From: Ramazzottius varieornatus
Taxonomy: Eukaryota > Tardigrada > Eutardigrada > Parachela > Ramazzottiidae
Length of the DNA: 64,000 nt
Direction of reading: 5' to 3'
Assembly (NCBI GenBank): GCA_001949185.1
Contig: BDGG01000004.1
Span: 3,753,777-3,817,776, forward strand
Shown here: positions 13,047-23,138 of the stretch, piece after piece
Numbering within the stretch: position 1 is the stretch's first letter
How the letters are laid out: each line of letters begins with the position of its first letter
Notes under the pieces: generated by a model
Seen by the model: only the letters and a program-made list of their open reading frames with translations
What the model was told of the DNA's origin: nothing
Databases searched by the model: none
Program-made: the position numbers and the translations under genes

Positions 13047-14591
13047 TTACGCTACTTTTTCCCATTTACGGTGATTCAAAGAAGTAAAGTCTTCAAGGTG
13101 AGCGATTGCCTCAAGGTATTCCGCCAGCTTGACGAGCTCCTTGTCTTTGTCTCGATTCTGAAACGCGTGCCGGTACTGGTTTATCTGGAAAGACGGAAAC
13201 CGATCTGGTAAGTATTACTGCACCAGCAGGTAAACAGCAATAATAATCGTACCCGAAGTCCGCTACTGGGATTCATGAGAAAGTTCCGTCTCAGATCGTC
13301 CACAATCAGGGTGTTCCTTTCACTAAACTGAGGGTACTTTCCTGTGAAAAAGGAAACGACACATTGGGAACGACACACTTCGTTGTGAACGATTGCAGGT
13401 AACAAGCGACTTACCCCAGATGATTCCTAAAGGTTTTATTCTAGCAGAGCCCTTCGAGTGCTGAACTGTGATCATGGCGGCATCATCCATCACCGCTGCC
13501 AGCTTATAGTGTCCAGCCTCGCAATGAGCACGGATGCCCAGCTCGTGCAACTTGGCCTGGATCCAGCGTTTTCCCGTGGCGGACCATATGACGATGTCGT
13601 ACCTGCAAACCAAAGTCAGATCGGTTAACTGAGATCGATTAACGTCGGTTAACAAATGCACATACTTTTGGTAGGCAATGTGGAGGAACTCGTGAAGGAA
13701 TGGGCGCATCAGCTCGCAGCCGTTCTGACCAACGGAGCCGTTGTCGAAGATGGTGTAGTCAATGTCTAGGACAACCAGCTTCTTCCCAGGACGAAAACCT
13801 TCTATCAACTGACAGCAACATACCCTGAACTACCATGCCAGGAGATGAGAATGACGTCGTCTACCTCAAGGTTGTAGTCGCGGACATGACGAGCGACCAT
13901 GTCCAGATACTCCACTCGGGAAGCGAAGGGAATTTCGGCTTCCTCCATATGTTCAACTTCGTTAACTACACCCGCAACCTCTGGCACAAGAGTGGTCAGG
14001 ATAGGAGCCTGGATAAGGATACAAGTTAAGCAAAACGGAAGGATGGGATCGACAAGGAACGCACACAAACCAAGGCTTCTTCGGGCGAGCCCATCATCAT
14101 GATCTTCTGGTTTGGTCGGAAGGCATCACTCAGCACCAGATTGTCCGTGAAGGCTTTGCCTACAACAGCACAAACAACACTGTGCGTGAAGAGCAGGACA
14201 CGGAAGGTCCATGTCAAAGACAAACTGCGCTTAACTGGACATCTTTACATGCTTATATAACTTCCAGTTGATGGAAAACTTTTGAGATGTTTGCACTAGT
14301 TACGTCAGCCATCTTTACATGTGGACTGTGCATCTGGGATGCATATTTATACCCCAAAAACCCACCTGATCCCATCAGCTTTTGACGGTGAGGCAATACT
14401 CGAGTATGCTCGTAGAGATGCTCCTTCAGACGCTGCACTGTACAGGTTCGTGTCAAGGTAGCCACGACGATCTCTTTACCAGCGTATTTCACCGTGATGG
14501 GAAAGAGGTGTTCTTGAGCAACTGTCGCAGTCTGTTCGACGGGCGGGACCATGGCTTCCGTCAGTTCCATCTTTTCACCTTCCATGGCCAT
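13047..14591 (-). CDS. UBLCP1: UBLCP1 homologue, ubiquitin-like domain CTD phosphatase
   Basis: A nuclear phosphatase that in other animals dephosphorylates the 26S proteasome. Exon 1 starts at 14591 and encodes a ubiquitin-like fold (ITVKYAGKEIVVATL ... LKEHLYEHTRVLPHRQKLMG). Next comes the linker PNQKIMMMGSPEEAL. The HAD/FCP-type phosphatase core follows with the catalytic DxDxT loop (VVLDIDYTIFD), motif II (VIWSATGKRWIQAK) and a conserved late motif (LIVDDLRRNFLMNP). The last exon reads NRDKDKELVKLAEYLEAI and ends SLNHRKWEKVA with TAA at 13049-13047. Domain order and ending agree with the vertebrate enzyme. A GGATATC...CAG-like junction just upstream of the ATG suggests an intron in the 5' UTR. 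It is divergent from DYNC2I2, about 0.7 kb away. Confidence 0.9.
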
Positions 14592-15326
14592 TCTCGTAGC
14601 AGAACCTGGAAAAGGATATCAGTCGAATCAACAAATATGGTGAATCAACCAAACTGTCGTGATGACAACAAAGGAGTGCCCTCGGTACAAACGATAAGGC
14701 TTTGAAGATTCTCACCTCGAATTAACAGACTGAGCTAGCAGGGTTATAAGTCAGTGACCGCACAGAGGGATGATCGTCGGATGGCTTGGGAAAGTTCGGG
14801 AAAGGTTTCGAGTTTAGGGAGATAAACTCGGATGAAACGACAACAAGGAAAAAAGGGCTTCGAGAAAAAAAACGAGAGGGACTTAGAAGGTGAATGAACT
14901 ACCCGTTCTTACGTCAGCTGCTCGAGTTTGGCGTGAACGGCACCAAATTTTGTCCTTGTATGAGTCACGGCGCTCCGATGACCTCATCACCCACCTGGAC
15001 CGACAAAGATGGCGCTGCGATCGTAACTAGGTCTTCCCTACCTGTGTGAATCTGCATTGGTGTTCCAGACAGAAAGGAATCGATCTGAGCCTCGTGTAGG
15101 TGGGGCAGTCTTTAGTACAGGAGGACTCGATAAGTAACCTGTGCGGACAGCGCAAAAGAAGGTAATGGCTCACGCGGAGGTTAGGAGATTAACTTCGATT
15201 TCAAGAGCCCATCGGGACATGTACGGCTTCCTGGTTTCCGTGTCAGTCTGACGAGCTGCTGGTAGATCGTTCTGCCGGACTTCGGGCAACACGTGAACTC
15301 AGTAATCAAATTGGGACCTGAACAGA
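14592..15326. promoter_or_regulatory. Shared intergenic region of divergent UBLCP1 and DYNC2I2
   Basis: A 735-bp gap between two start codons facing away from each other, expected to contain both promoters and 5' UTRs. TTACGTCAGC at about 14910-14919 resembles a CRE/ATF half-palindrome. No TATA box is evident. Function is inferred from position only. Confidence 0.4.
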
Positions 15327-17466
15327 ATGGGACGAGATGTCCAGACTCAGTTTCTGCAGAAACAGGACGCTCTTCATCCAATGGCTTACGAAGACACGGG
15401 AGCCGGAAGTCAGCTCGTCGAGAAAGCGGTAAGTGCTCAGCACCATCTCGTTTGAGATCTTCTTGGTCCTACTGGAGATACTGCAGGTACTCTACGCTTG
15501 CTCTGTTAATCATAATATGCAGGTCCAAACTGACAAACTTACCGTAGTCCAGCGTATTCCTGGACAGTACCGACGTCCTATGTTGTCTTTCCTGAAACGC
15601 AAGGAGAAAGAAGTAGCGACTCAACTACAGCGAAATCTGAAAAGCAAAATAGAAAAAGGTATTCTGGTGGTCTCCACAGTCTACACGCCTGCGGGAAGAC
15701 CTTCGCCAATACTAAATTGAATCCTTGGTCTTCAGACAATTTTACTTGAGCTTCAGAATAAATTTTCCCATTGCTGTCGTTATACAGCTTACCAAGTGGA
15801 ATGGAAAACGTTAACCGACAAAATGGATCTGGTCTGCAAGCTTGAGCCGGACGTCAATGTGGCTGATATCGAGTGTACGAAAGTGGACTGGAACTGTGAT
15901 GGCTCGTTGATTGCCGTAGCGTAAGTAGGAGCTATCTAAACGTGTTTCGAGTTCCCTTTCCCGTCTCGAAGCATGATCTGTCTTTCCGACGCAGGTTTGG
16001 CAACACCAAGCATGATGGTTTATGTCTCCATAAGGCTAGCTTACGCGTTTGGAAGGTATTCGTCGGAAGACTGAAGAAGGACCCGGAGCAAGTGATCGAG
16101 CTACCGGCTTGCGCGGCCGCCCTCTCTTTTCATCCAAGACGTAAAACACTGTTAGCAGCAGCCCTTCTCACAGGTTGGTTGGAAGACCTCATCGGCTGGA
16201 AATCAAATTCTGAAGAACGAAATGGTCGCTTGTAAACCATAGGTGAAATATACGTATGGGAAGTAACCCCATCAACTTCCGGTGCTGCCGTGATCGGAAA
16301 CAGCCCGCGTCTGAGGACCACGTCTGGTCACTCGGAGGTCGTCACAGCACTTCATTGGGTGTCCCTAACTTCGCCCTCCAGTACCTTCATGGTAAAAATA
16401 TGTCTCGCCCATAAATTATACCAGTTTTCTACTTATGAATCGAACCTGTGTTTAGTTGCTTTCAAGCGGTCTTGATGGAAGGCTAATTATCTGGAAAAAC
16501 AGCGCGCCGGCCACTCGCAACGGACAACTTCCAGGAGTAACTCAGCAAGCCTTGATCGTCCCTAACAAAAAAATGATTATACAGAACCAGGAAACTTTGC
16601 TCAAATCCGACTGGACAAACAGAGAAATATCCACCATTGGAATTACCGTCATGCACACGTTTCCTGAAGGAAGCCAACAAACTTGCCTCGTGGGAACAGA
16701 CACGGGAGCTATCGGCAGCTGCAGTCTCCAGCAGTTCAAAGATATTGGGTCTCCAGTCGGTACCACCATTCGGTCCCTTTCTAAAACCTAAGGTACAGTT
16801 GAAAATTCACCGTTTTATCTCTACAGACGCGGTGGTACTGCTGTCCCATAACTTGGGTCACAAGAGCCACAATGGTCCAGTAACGAGTCTTTCCCGCTCG
16901 CCTTTCCTGGACGCCTGTTTCCTCACCACATCTACTGACACGAAGATCCGGCTGTACCGCATGCTGAAGGTACACTAGTTTGTTAGTCTTACACAAACTT
17001 GGGCTGTTTGAGCGTTGGCTAATGACTTTACTTATCCACAACAGTGGGATCCCATTCTCGAGGTTAACATGGAGGAAGGAGTGCGAGCAACCTGCAGTGA
17101 TTGGTCACCCTTCCGTCCATTTGTTTTCGCTGTCGGGACCTCATTTGGTGATCTACTGTTTTACGACGTGCTGTCGCCGCAATCGGGAATGCGGGCAGCA
17201 GTCAGCGTAAAAGTCTTTCCATCTGCAATCACATCCCTCAAATTCAACAAACAGAAGTTAGTACTACTATACTAGTACGAGTACCTTATTTTAGTAATGG
17301 AAAATGGAATGAACGAGAACTCAAAAATTTTGTTTGTAGCTCCGACCTGATAGCTGTCACCGGAAGTGAAGGATCAGGTGTATGGAAGGTCCCGGAAATA
17401 CTGTCTGAATCTGGACTAGACGAGCGCGAGAACTTCACAAAATTTGTGTATCAACGAGAATCATAG
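15327..17466 (+). CDS. DYNC2I2: Dynein-2 intermediate chain 2 (WDR34) homologue
   Basis: A WD40 subunit of cytoplasmic dynein-2, the retrograde motor of intraflagellar transport in cilia. Exon 1 (15327-15428) begins MGRDVQTQFLQKQDAL and carries a short N-terminal region that in the family binds dynein light chains. Exon 2 starts at 15523 (VQTDKLTVVQ). After MDLVCKLEPDVNVADIE, WD repeats follow: VDWNCDGSLIAVA, LSFHPRRKTLLAAAL, EIYVWEVTP, LSSGLDGRLIIWKN, CLVGTDTGAIGSC, SRSPFLDACFLTT, and DWSPFRPFVFAVGTSFG. The C-terminal blade is SDLIAVTGSEGSGVWKV. The stop TAG is at 17464-17466. The blade series and the ATCSDWSPFRP segment match vertebrate WDR34 as I recall it. Some middle exon joins (15658-15800, 16180-16245) are approximate. 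Its presence implies ciliated sensory cells. Confidence 0.8.
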
Positions 17467-17530
17467 GGAGACAAGGAAAGACAAAAATTAATGGAAGAAG
17501 GTTAAGACTTACATTAAAAATCTTTGTTGT

Positions 17531-18488
17531 TCAGCTCTTCGGATCGTGATGTTGCATTCGTAGAAGCAGCTGGTCGAACTGCTTCGCGATTTCCTTCTTC
17601 ATGTTTTCGAACTGCTTGTCGATATGGGTTGTCAGCCTTTGCTCCATCAGTTGCATTTCTGTCCTGACTTGGTCCATCTTATCTTTCTCCTGTGCAATAG
17701 CGGCTACACCGTCACCTTGGCCGATCTTGGCAGGAGCAGACATCAGGCCCGAGAAGAGAGCTAGCATGGACGGATCATTGAGTGCCTTTCGTGGTGAAGA
17801 TGCCAGGCGTGTCAGGTACACATGAAGAGCGAAGAACGTGACGAATCTTTTCTCCGTGGATCTATTAACCATCTGTGAAAGGATTTGTCCATGCTTTACT
17901 TTCACTGCAGTACGACACGCTATATAACTGTGGTCACAAGAGCATCACGAAAAACCTACCTTCAGTTCTATCTCCAAGAGTGGGCCTTTGGTGAAGTTCA
18001 GGGTATGTGAGTAGAAGACTGTTTCGTCCACCTTTTCGAGAAGGATGCCTCGAGAAGTTTGAATATAGCCGGCGTTGAGCGACCCATACACTTCGATCAC
18101 TTCGCAGTTAGTGATGACGATCACTCCAAGTAAGCCGACAAGGTCTCTGGTACAGGATATCTTCAGTGGACAGTGCATCGTGCTCCCAGCGGTGACAGAA
18201 CGATCCTCCAGGAGAAAGCCCGTTTCCGGTCCCACCAACTCGTCCAGGTAATCGTCTCTACCAATTTGCCGTAACAGTCAGCACAAATGCGTCGTTGCCC
18301 GAGAAGCTGCTCTGCAGTTGCATAGCTAGTCTTCGAGCGTGTTTTACTTACTCCGCAATCTGGAACAGACCTTCGTCTGGATGAATCTGGGCGAAGTCGA
18401 CCAAATCTTTAGTCGGATCCGTCGCGCAGCTCCAACTGGATATCACGCGAACGTCTTTGCTGCTGAGTATCTCCCCGTCCGTCATCAT
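17531..18488 (-). CDS. PAAT (C10orf88)-like protein
   Basis: A predicted 270-residue protein from three exons: 18488-18352, 18257-17960 (last bases uncertain by about 4) and 17904-17531. The first part has a beta-rich region with CEVIEVYGSLNAGYIQTSRG and LNFTKGPLLEIELK. This resembles the N-terminal half of vertebrate ATPase PAAT, a partner of mitochondrial ABC transporters. The second part has low-complexity sequence (PSMLALFSGLMSAPAK) and ends with an amphipathic helix, MEQRLTTHIDKQFENMKKE. That helix corresponds to the C-terminal coiled segment of PAAT. The linker is much shorter than in vertebrates. The assignment rests on remembered similarity at both ends. The second donor needs a non-consensus GTTTTT, so that junction is doubtful. 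It is convergent with DYNC2I2, only 64 bp apart. Confidence 0.55.
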
Positions 18489-18834
18489 CGTGCGGGCAAG
18501 TTGAGATGGTGTCCGCAACAATCGTAGACTACCGACGGCTGATGAAGGGATGGATGGAGCGAGGAAGTCTGAAGTAGCTCCGATAATAAGAATTTAAAGT
18601 TGGAGTAAAATTTCCAGAGGGCCGACGGGTACAATTGTGCAAATTGCAAATACAATTCGCGGGGGCACCCTGAAGGGGAATGTTGTCGCCGAGGGAGGCT
18701 AAAAGGGGAGAAAACTGGAACTGGGATGATGGCAGCGCATATCCCAAGTTCCCAACCATTGAATTACTCCCTGTGACTCAGAATGCAATGCTGTAGCTTC
18801 ATCTCCTTCTCTTGTGACCTACTTTCGCTTCTCC
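18489..18834. other. Upstream region of the PAAT-like gene
   Basis: 346 bp between the PAAT-like start and the left end of the DDE transposon. It is presumably promoter and 5' UTR of the minus-strand gene. I see no other feature. Confidence 0.4.
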
Positions 18835-18981
18835 TCACGAGGGGATTTTGCCTGTCCCCACCTCTTTTTGGTCAAACTGTCCTGGCGGAACGAGAGAGGA
18901 GAGTCTCTTCTAGAATCTGAGCCAGTGAGCTAAATCCCGTGTCGATCCTGGAACAAACTACAGGGACTCGGGAGTGACGTC
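18835..18981 (+). repeat. Left terminal inverted repeat, copy 1
   Basis: 147 bp, pairing with 21042-21188. The match is imperfect at the outermost 40 bp (for example GATTTTGCCTGTCCCC versus GACTATGCCTGTCCC) and nearly perfect further in. It ends in the palindrome TGACGTCA. Confidence 0.85.
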
Positions 18982-19002
18982 AAAAGTAGGGCGGTATATA
19001 AG
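18974..19002 (+). promoter_or_regulatory. CRE-like palindrome and TATA box of the transposase
   Basis: TGACGTCA at 18974-18981 is a full CRE/ATF palindrome. TATATAAG follows at 18995-19002. Both sit upstream of the transposase ATG at 19141, at plausible core-promoter distance. Confidence 0.5.
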
Positions 19003-19140
19003 CAGAGTAATGAACAATCAAGACTTGATTGTTCGATGGTTGATTCGGTTGTTGATTGAGCCTGTGCTTCCTGCTCATCAAGTTTTCTGTTGTTTTTCAA
19101 CCTTCTCTCATTTGCTCATTCATTCCTGCACTTCACTGAA

Positions 19141-20948
19141 ATGGAATCCATCAACTTGCTGAATGTTATCAAGCTGCTGGAATGGGACTACAAAGTGCAC
19201 TACCGTATCGACGACTTTCCAAGCGAAGCTGACAGGCAGTTCAAGGACATAGTTAAAGGTAATCTTGCTGTGGACTGGAGCTCAAAAACAAAAAAGATAC
19301 TAATTTGATTCGTAATCTTTCCTAGATTTCATCGACTTGAAGATCACCGAAAGTGTTACTCCTGTGTATGCCGTTGAAGAAGACCTCCAGTATGATCTGC
19401 AGATGCGCGTCAAGTCATTTGAAGATTACGAGGCATCTGTTGTCCAGTGCAACTGCTGAATGGCCAGAGTGAAGCTGACTTCGACGTTACGGAACCTGAT
19501 AGACTGCTTGAGCCTGTTTCCAGCGGAACTGAACCTTCTTCCCATGAGCTGTACATCCCACGACTTCCTAACCCCAAGCTTCCAGTGGATCAGTTAGTCA
19601 ACTTGGAGTACAAGAAACGTGCGGTTACATACTTGAGAAACGCCGTGAAGAAGAAGCGTCTTACGTTGGCCACTGCTCAGAGAAGTTTTGGTAAAGTAAC
19701 CAGCATACGGCAGCTGTACGACTGGGAAAAGCAGGTAGTGGAAGGCAGTTCCAGGCTGGACAAGTTGAAGGCTCTACGTTTGGATATCGGTAAGCAGTTC
19801 TTCCTCGCTAAAAGGAAAAAGCAAGTGGTCAAGGATTTGGACTTACGTCGATGGGCTCTCACTGCGAACGAAACGGTGAACGTGGCCGGTTTCACTGCTT
19901 CCCCAGACTGGATCGGAAAACTCAAACGGTACCAACAGTTTTCTGTGCTTCGATTACCTTCAAAAACGAAATTAATATTTTCTAGATATTATGGGATCGT
20001 TGACCGGAAAATAACCAAGTTCGTCACCAAGAAATCCATACAAGAAGCGCGTCACGTCAAGGAAAGTGCTGAAGCCTGCGTTGCGCTTGTCAGATCAAGG
20101 ATCGGTGAGTACGGGTTAGACTGTCTGTGGAATGCGGATCAGTCAGGCTTTGAATATATGATGAGACCAGGAAGAACTTTGGAAACTGCTGGAGTAAAAC
20201 ACATGGAAGCGATCACCCAGTCGGAGAATCCCATGACACATAGCTACACTGTGATGATGGCGGTCTCCCCGGGCAGGCGTAAGTTTCTTCCTGTTCTTTT
20301 CCTAACGCTGAAGGAAGAGAAAGGAGTGTTTGGTCGAATCGTGTCGAGAACGATGTTCGAAGCTGATAATCTGTATGTCACTGCTTCGACATCCGGGAAG
20401 ATGACCAAGAAGTCTATTTAGAGTGGTCAGAAAAAGTTCTTTTCCCTCATATGGAAGAGCGGTGCATTTTCTTGGTCGACTCGTGGAAGACCTTCACCGA
20501 TCAAGATTCTGTGATTGAACTGAAACCGGAAGAGCTGGAGTACGAAATGCTGACCATCTCTCCGAAAGTTCAACCGCTGGATGTGTTATGCTTTAGGATG
20601 CACCAAGGCTGCTTCAAGAAGATATCCGACTTTGTCTTTTTGCACGATTTACCCGTTCAAGTGCATCATCGTGATGTGATTTTGAGATTGCACTCTTTGC
20701 TGAATCAACAGTTTCAGTCGCCCAGGTTCGAAAATTTGATTGCCGAAGCTTGGCATAAGTCGGGATATATCGACGAACGTTTCATGTATGTTAATCCAGC
20801 CAAGTTTATGTTTAATAAGCTGAAAAGCAGTTGTCTTCACGAGAACTGCAGAGACATTGTTGTTTTGGTTTGCGGGTGGTGCAAGGCCCGTCTTTGCTTC
20901 CATCACTTTTATGACGCTCATCATTTGTGTACTATCTATTTGCCGTAA
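19141..20948 (+). pseudogene. Transposase (CENP-B HTH / DDE type), frameshifted
   Basis: Coding remnant of the transposon. Exon 1 is 19141-19258 (MESINLLNVIKLLEWDYK), followed by a 67-bp intron and an exon from 19326. One reading-frame break occurs near 19448, where VVQ runs into a premature stop and the frame resumes as QLLNGQSEADF. A CENP-B-type helix-turn-helix follows (FTASPDWIGKLKRYQQF), interrupted by a short intron ending TTTTCTAG at about 19985, then DRKITKFVTKKS. The catalytic region has DCLWNADQSGFEY (first Asp). A second break at about 20416 shifts the frame by one base. After it come CIFLVDSWKTFTD (second Asp region) and a C-terminal Cys/His cluster with CGWCKARLCFHHF. TAA ends it at 20948. 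Two independent frame breaks mean no functional enzyme as it stands. Class is secure; exact superfamily name is tentative. Confidence 0.8.
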
Positions 20949-21041
20949 CAAGTTTGTTTACTGATGGGTTTCAGGGTTTGTTTGTTAGGTCTAACGGGGA
21001 AATACAAGACATCACGTTTCTACGTTATTTGCATAAATTTC

Positions 21042-21188
21042 TGACGTCACTTCCGAGTCCCTGTAGTTTGTTCCAGGATCGACACGGGATTTAGCTCACT
21101 GGCTCAGATCCTAGAAGAGACTCTCCTCTCTCGTTCCGCCAGGACAGTTTGACCAAAAAGAGGTGGGACAGGCATAGTCCTCTCGTCA
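21042..21188 (-). repeat. Right terminal inverted repeat, copy 1
   Basis: 147 bp, inverted partner of 18835-18981. It starts with TGACGTCACTTCCGAGTCCC and ends CTCTCGTCA. Confidence 0.85.
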
Positions 21189-21691
21189 GTCACATTTCAT
21201 TCACAAGCTTATATCCACTAATGTTACTTGCCCTTCACTGGGCAAAGTTCAGCAGAGGGGTTCCAACACAACCTTACGAACAAATCCAGCTCCGCAACGT
21301 CAGCTCGTGCCCAAATTTTCCGCATTAGACCACCTGAAGTGGTTTGACATGGGATAGCATGGGGTATCAAGTCGCATGCAAGGTTTTTTAGTAAGCTCTG
21401 CGAGCATTACGTAATAGCCTCACACTGATCGATGGCAAGAGATTTATTGAGCCTCGACAATCTAGTCGACGGCTTCCTCGATCGTCAGAGGATAACGAAA
21501 CATAAACAAAAACACAGTACTAACAGCTTTGGCAATTGGAAGCGATCAAGTCTAACTTCAGAAATTGACACACAGAAATTACAATCCGAGATCAGGCACC
21601 AAAAAGGAAGTGGAAAATTCGCACAACTATAGCAGGGAGAAACTACCAAACAAGGAATGAGGGAGCGTTCTTTCCGCCTTCGTCCAGGTTC
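21189..21691. other. Short region right of the transposon
   Basis: About 500 bp between the transposon and the RGG-rich ORF. A 66-codon plus-strand frame (21432-21632) is Lys/Ser-rich and unconvincing. Nothing else is recognised. Confidence 0.35.
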
Positions 21692-22354
21692 TCACTCGTC
21701 CATTTCCATGTCCGACTGGCTCCGTCGTTCCCGGTTTGATGCTCGAGCTGGTCCATCTGTGTGGTTGGGTTTTTGCTGTCCGTCGCGAGGGTCTTCTTCG
21801 CCGACTTGAGCTCGCCCTCCAAACCTGGTTGTACCGACGGGAGGGTGATCCGCCTGGCTCGGCGGGTCGAGGTTCTGGTGGCTTTCCGGGGCCACCCTCC
21901 TCCGTAGTTCCCGGGGGCAGTATCCCCGTTGTCCGTCACTATCACGTCCACTGCCACGTCCACTGCCGCGTCCACTGCCACGTCCAGTGCCACGTCCACC
22001 GCTCCGTCCAGCGCCATGGCCGCCCCTACGACCACCACCGCGTCCGTAAGAGCGGCCATAAGCACCGCCACGCCCACCGTAGCCCCGACCTCGGTTTCTG
22101 ATTGAGTTACAGTGTTGAGGCGGTTGATTGCCGAGGCGACGGTGATCGAAGGGCTTGCGCGGTGGGCCGAACGACCACAAGTTGATCTTCACATCCGGTC
22201 GACCCGTACCGACGGGGCTGTTGGTTATCGCTGATGCATGATAGAAGCTGGCTTGAGGGACGCGAAGGCTGGACGGCTGAATGGTCTGAGCGCCAGGGCT
22301 GATGGATGGAACAGCTGGTTGGGTCGCTGCAGTGGCTAGTTGGTTCGCTGTCAT
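21692..22354 (-). CDS. Arg/Gly-rich (RGG) protein, hypothetical
   Basis: An uninterrupted 220-codon frame from ATG at 22354 to a stop at 21692. The N-terminal ~90 residues are Ala/Pro/Ser-rich (TAATQPAVPSISPGAQ). Residues ~95-145 are an RGG/GRGS tract (GRGYGGRGGAYGRSYGRGGG, then repeats of GRGSGRGS) coded by a 12-bp tandem repeat. The end is basic then acidic, closing RERRSQSDMEMDE. RGG tracts typically bind RNA and are arginine-methylated, so an RNA-binding role is possible. No folded domain is visible. The opposite and shifted frames are also open because of the repeat, so the true frame is not certain. It sits between a transposon and a LINE fragment and could be part of a mobile element rather than a host gene. 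Confidence 0.4.
   Translation of the reverse strand: MTANQLATAATQPAVPSISPGAQTIQPSSLRVPQASFYHASAITNSPVGTGRPDVKINLWSFGPPRKPFDHRRLGNQPPQHCNSIRNRGRGYGGRGGAYGRSYGRGGGRRGGHGAGRSGGRGTGRGSGRGSGRGSGRDSDGQRGYCPRELRRRVAPESHQNLDPPSQADHPPVGTTRFGGRAQVGEEDPRDGQQKPNHTDGPARASNRERRSQSDMEMDE
21945..22012. repeat. 12-bp tandem repeat encoding Gly-Arg-Gly-Ser units
   Basis: Successive variants of CCACGTCCACTG on the plus strand, which is GRGS coding on the minus strand. About five to six copies are visible. Confidence 0.7.
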
Positions 22355-22452
22355 GCCCTGTAGGATCAGCCACTTATCGGCCGTGAAGCTTGGTTAAGCG
22401 AGAGTTCTCAGCAGAGGCGTACCCGCTGAAGGACCGAGGGAAAAGCCCAACG

Positions 22453-22500
22453 AGGATTTCCTATGGGTTTGTCCTAGCGGAAAAACCCATAGGAAATCCT
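22453..22500. repeat. Perfect 18-bp inverted repeat (hairpin)
   Basis: AGGATTTCCTATGGGTTT at 22453-22470 is perfectly complementary to 22483-22500, separated by a 12-nt loop. It lies about 100 bp upstream of the RGG ORF (which reads leftwards) and between it and the LINE fragment. It could be a hairpin in a transcript or the core of a small element. Confidence 0.8.
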
Positions 22501-22682
22501 GTGGTCAGTCCTGACATCTGGTGAGGAGTATAGGCTCCAATCATTCCTCTAAACATGCTGAAGGGGAAATTCATAATCTGAAAATAGCATTTGGTTACTT
22601 GCTATGTCCGGTCATCTGTCCATTTGTTACAAAGCCGTGAGTGCAAAGAGCGTGGAAGCGCTCTCAGAGGCATGCAGGCGTG

Positions 22683-23138
22683 TCATGCGCTACTGATCAC
22701 CAGTGAATGAGGTTGACGGACAGTGTTTGGACATGCTTTGGCGAGAACAGGATGACCCAAGACTTTATGGAAGAACTTTGCGAATAGCAGGCAAGCGGGC
22801 ACGTGTGCAGCAGTTAGACAGCGCACCAGACACGGAACTAAGTCGATACAGCTCGAGAACCCGAGTTCGCAGGGGTCGCCTGTAAGGTCTCGACGAGGAC
22901 CTTCAAAGAGAGGACATATAGTCATAAAATGCGGTATGTTCTCGATTCCGACTAAGCAGAGTGGACACTTCCGGTCTTCCCGGTGAACGCGAGCGAATGA
23001 TGATCCCCATCGGCCCTTTTCAACCGACAGATTGAACGATGATAAAAGAACGCGGCACAATGTGTGCGCCAGTCCAACAGGGAACTTCGAACTGTCGGAA
23101 CGCCAACCTGGCAGAGTATCGGAAGGGAAAACTTTCAC
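22683..23138 (-). pseudogene. LINE (non-LTR retrotransposon) ORF2 3' fragment
   Basis: A 151-codon frame that resembles the C-terminal end of a non-LTR retrotransposon polyprotein. It shows a Cys-Cys-His-Cys zinc-knuckle-like pattern, KCPLCLVGIENIPHFMTICP, preceded by a segment like LARLRL in other LINEs (LLSSFNLSVEKGRWGSSF). No reverse transcriptase or endonuclease domain precedes it, so it is a 5'-truncated copy, the normal fate of LINE insertions. Class inferred from the cysteine pattern only. Confidence 0.55.

Larger units (their letters stand above)
18835..21188 (+). mobile_element. DDE transposon with 147-bp terminal inverted repeats (copy 1)
   Basis: A 2,354-bp element bounded by long inverted repeats. 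The left arm 18835-18981 begins TCACGAGGGGATTT and the right arm 21042-21188 ends with its complement. Both arms share the segments TTTTTGGTCAAACTGTCC, AGTTTGTTCCAGGATCGACA (as inverted complement) and TGACGTCA at their inner edge. Inside is one broken transposase of the CENP-B-type HTH/DDE class (pogo/Tigger-like). No clear target-site duplication is seen. A TATATAAG box at 18995-19002 lies 14 bp inside the left arm and 139 bp before the transposase ATG, so the left side is the promoter side. Confidence 0.85.
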
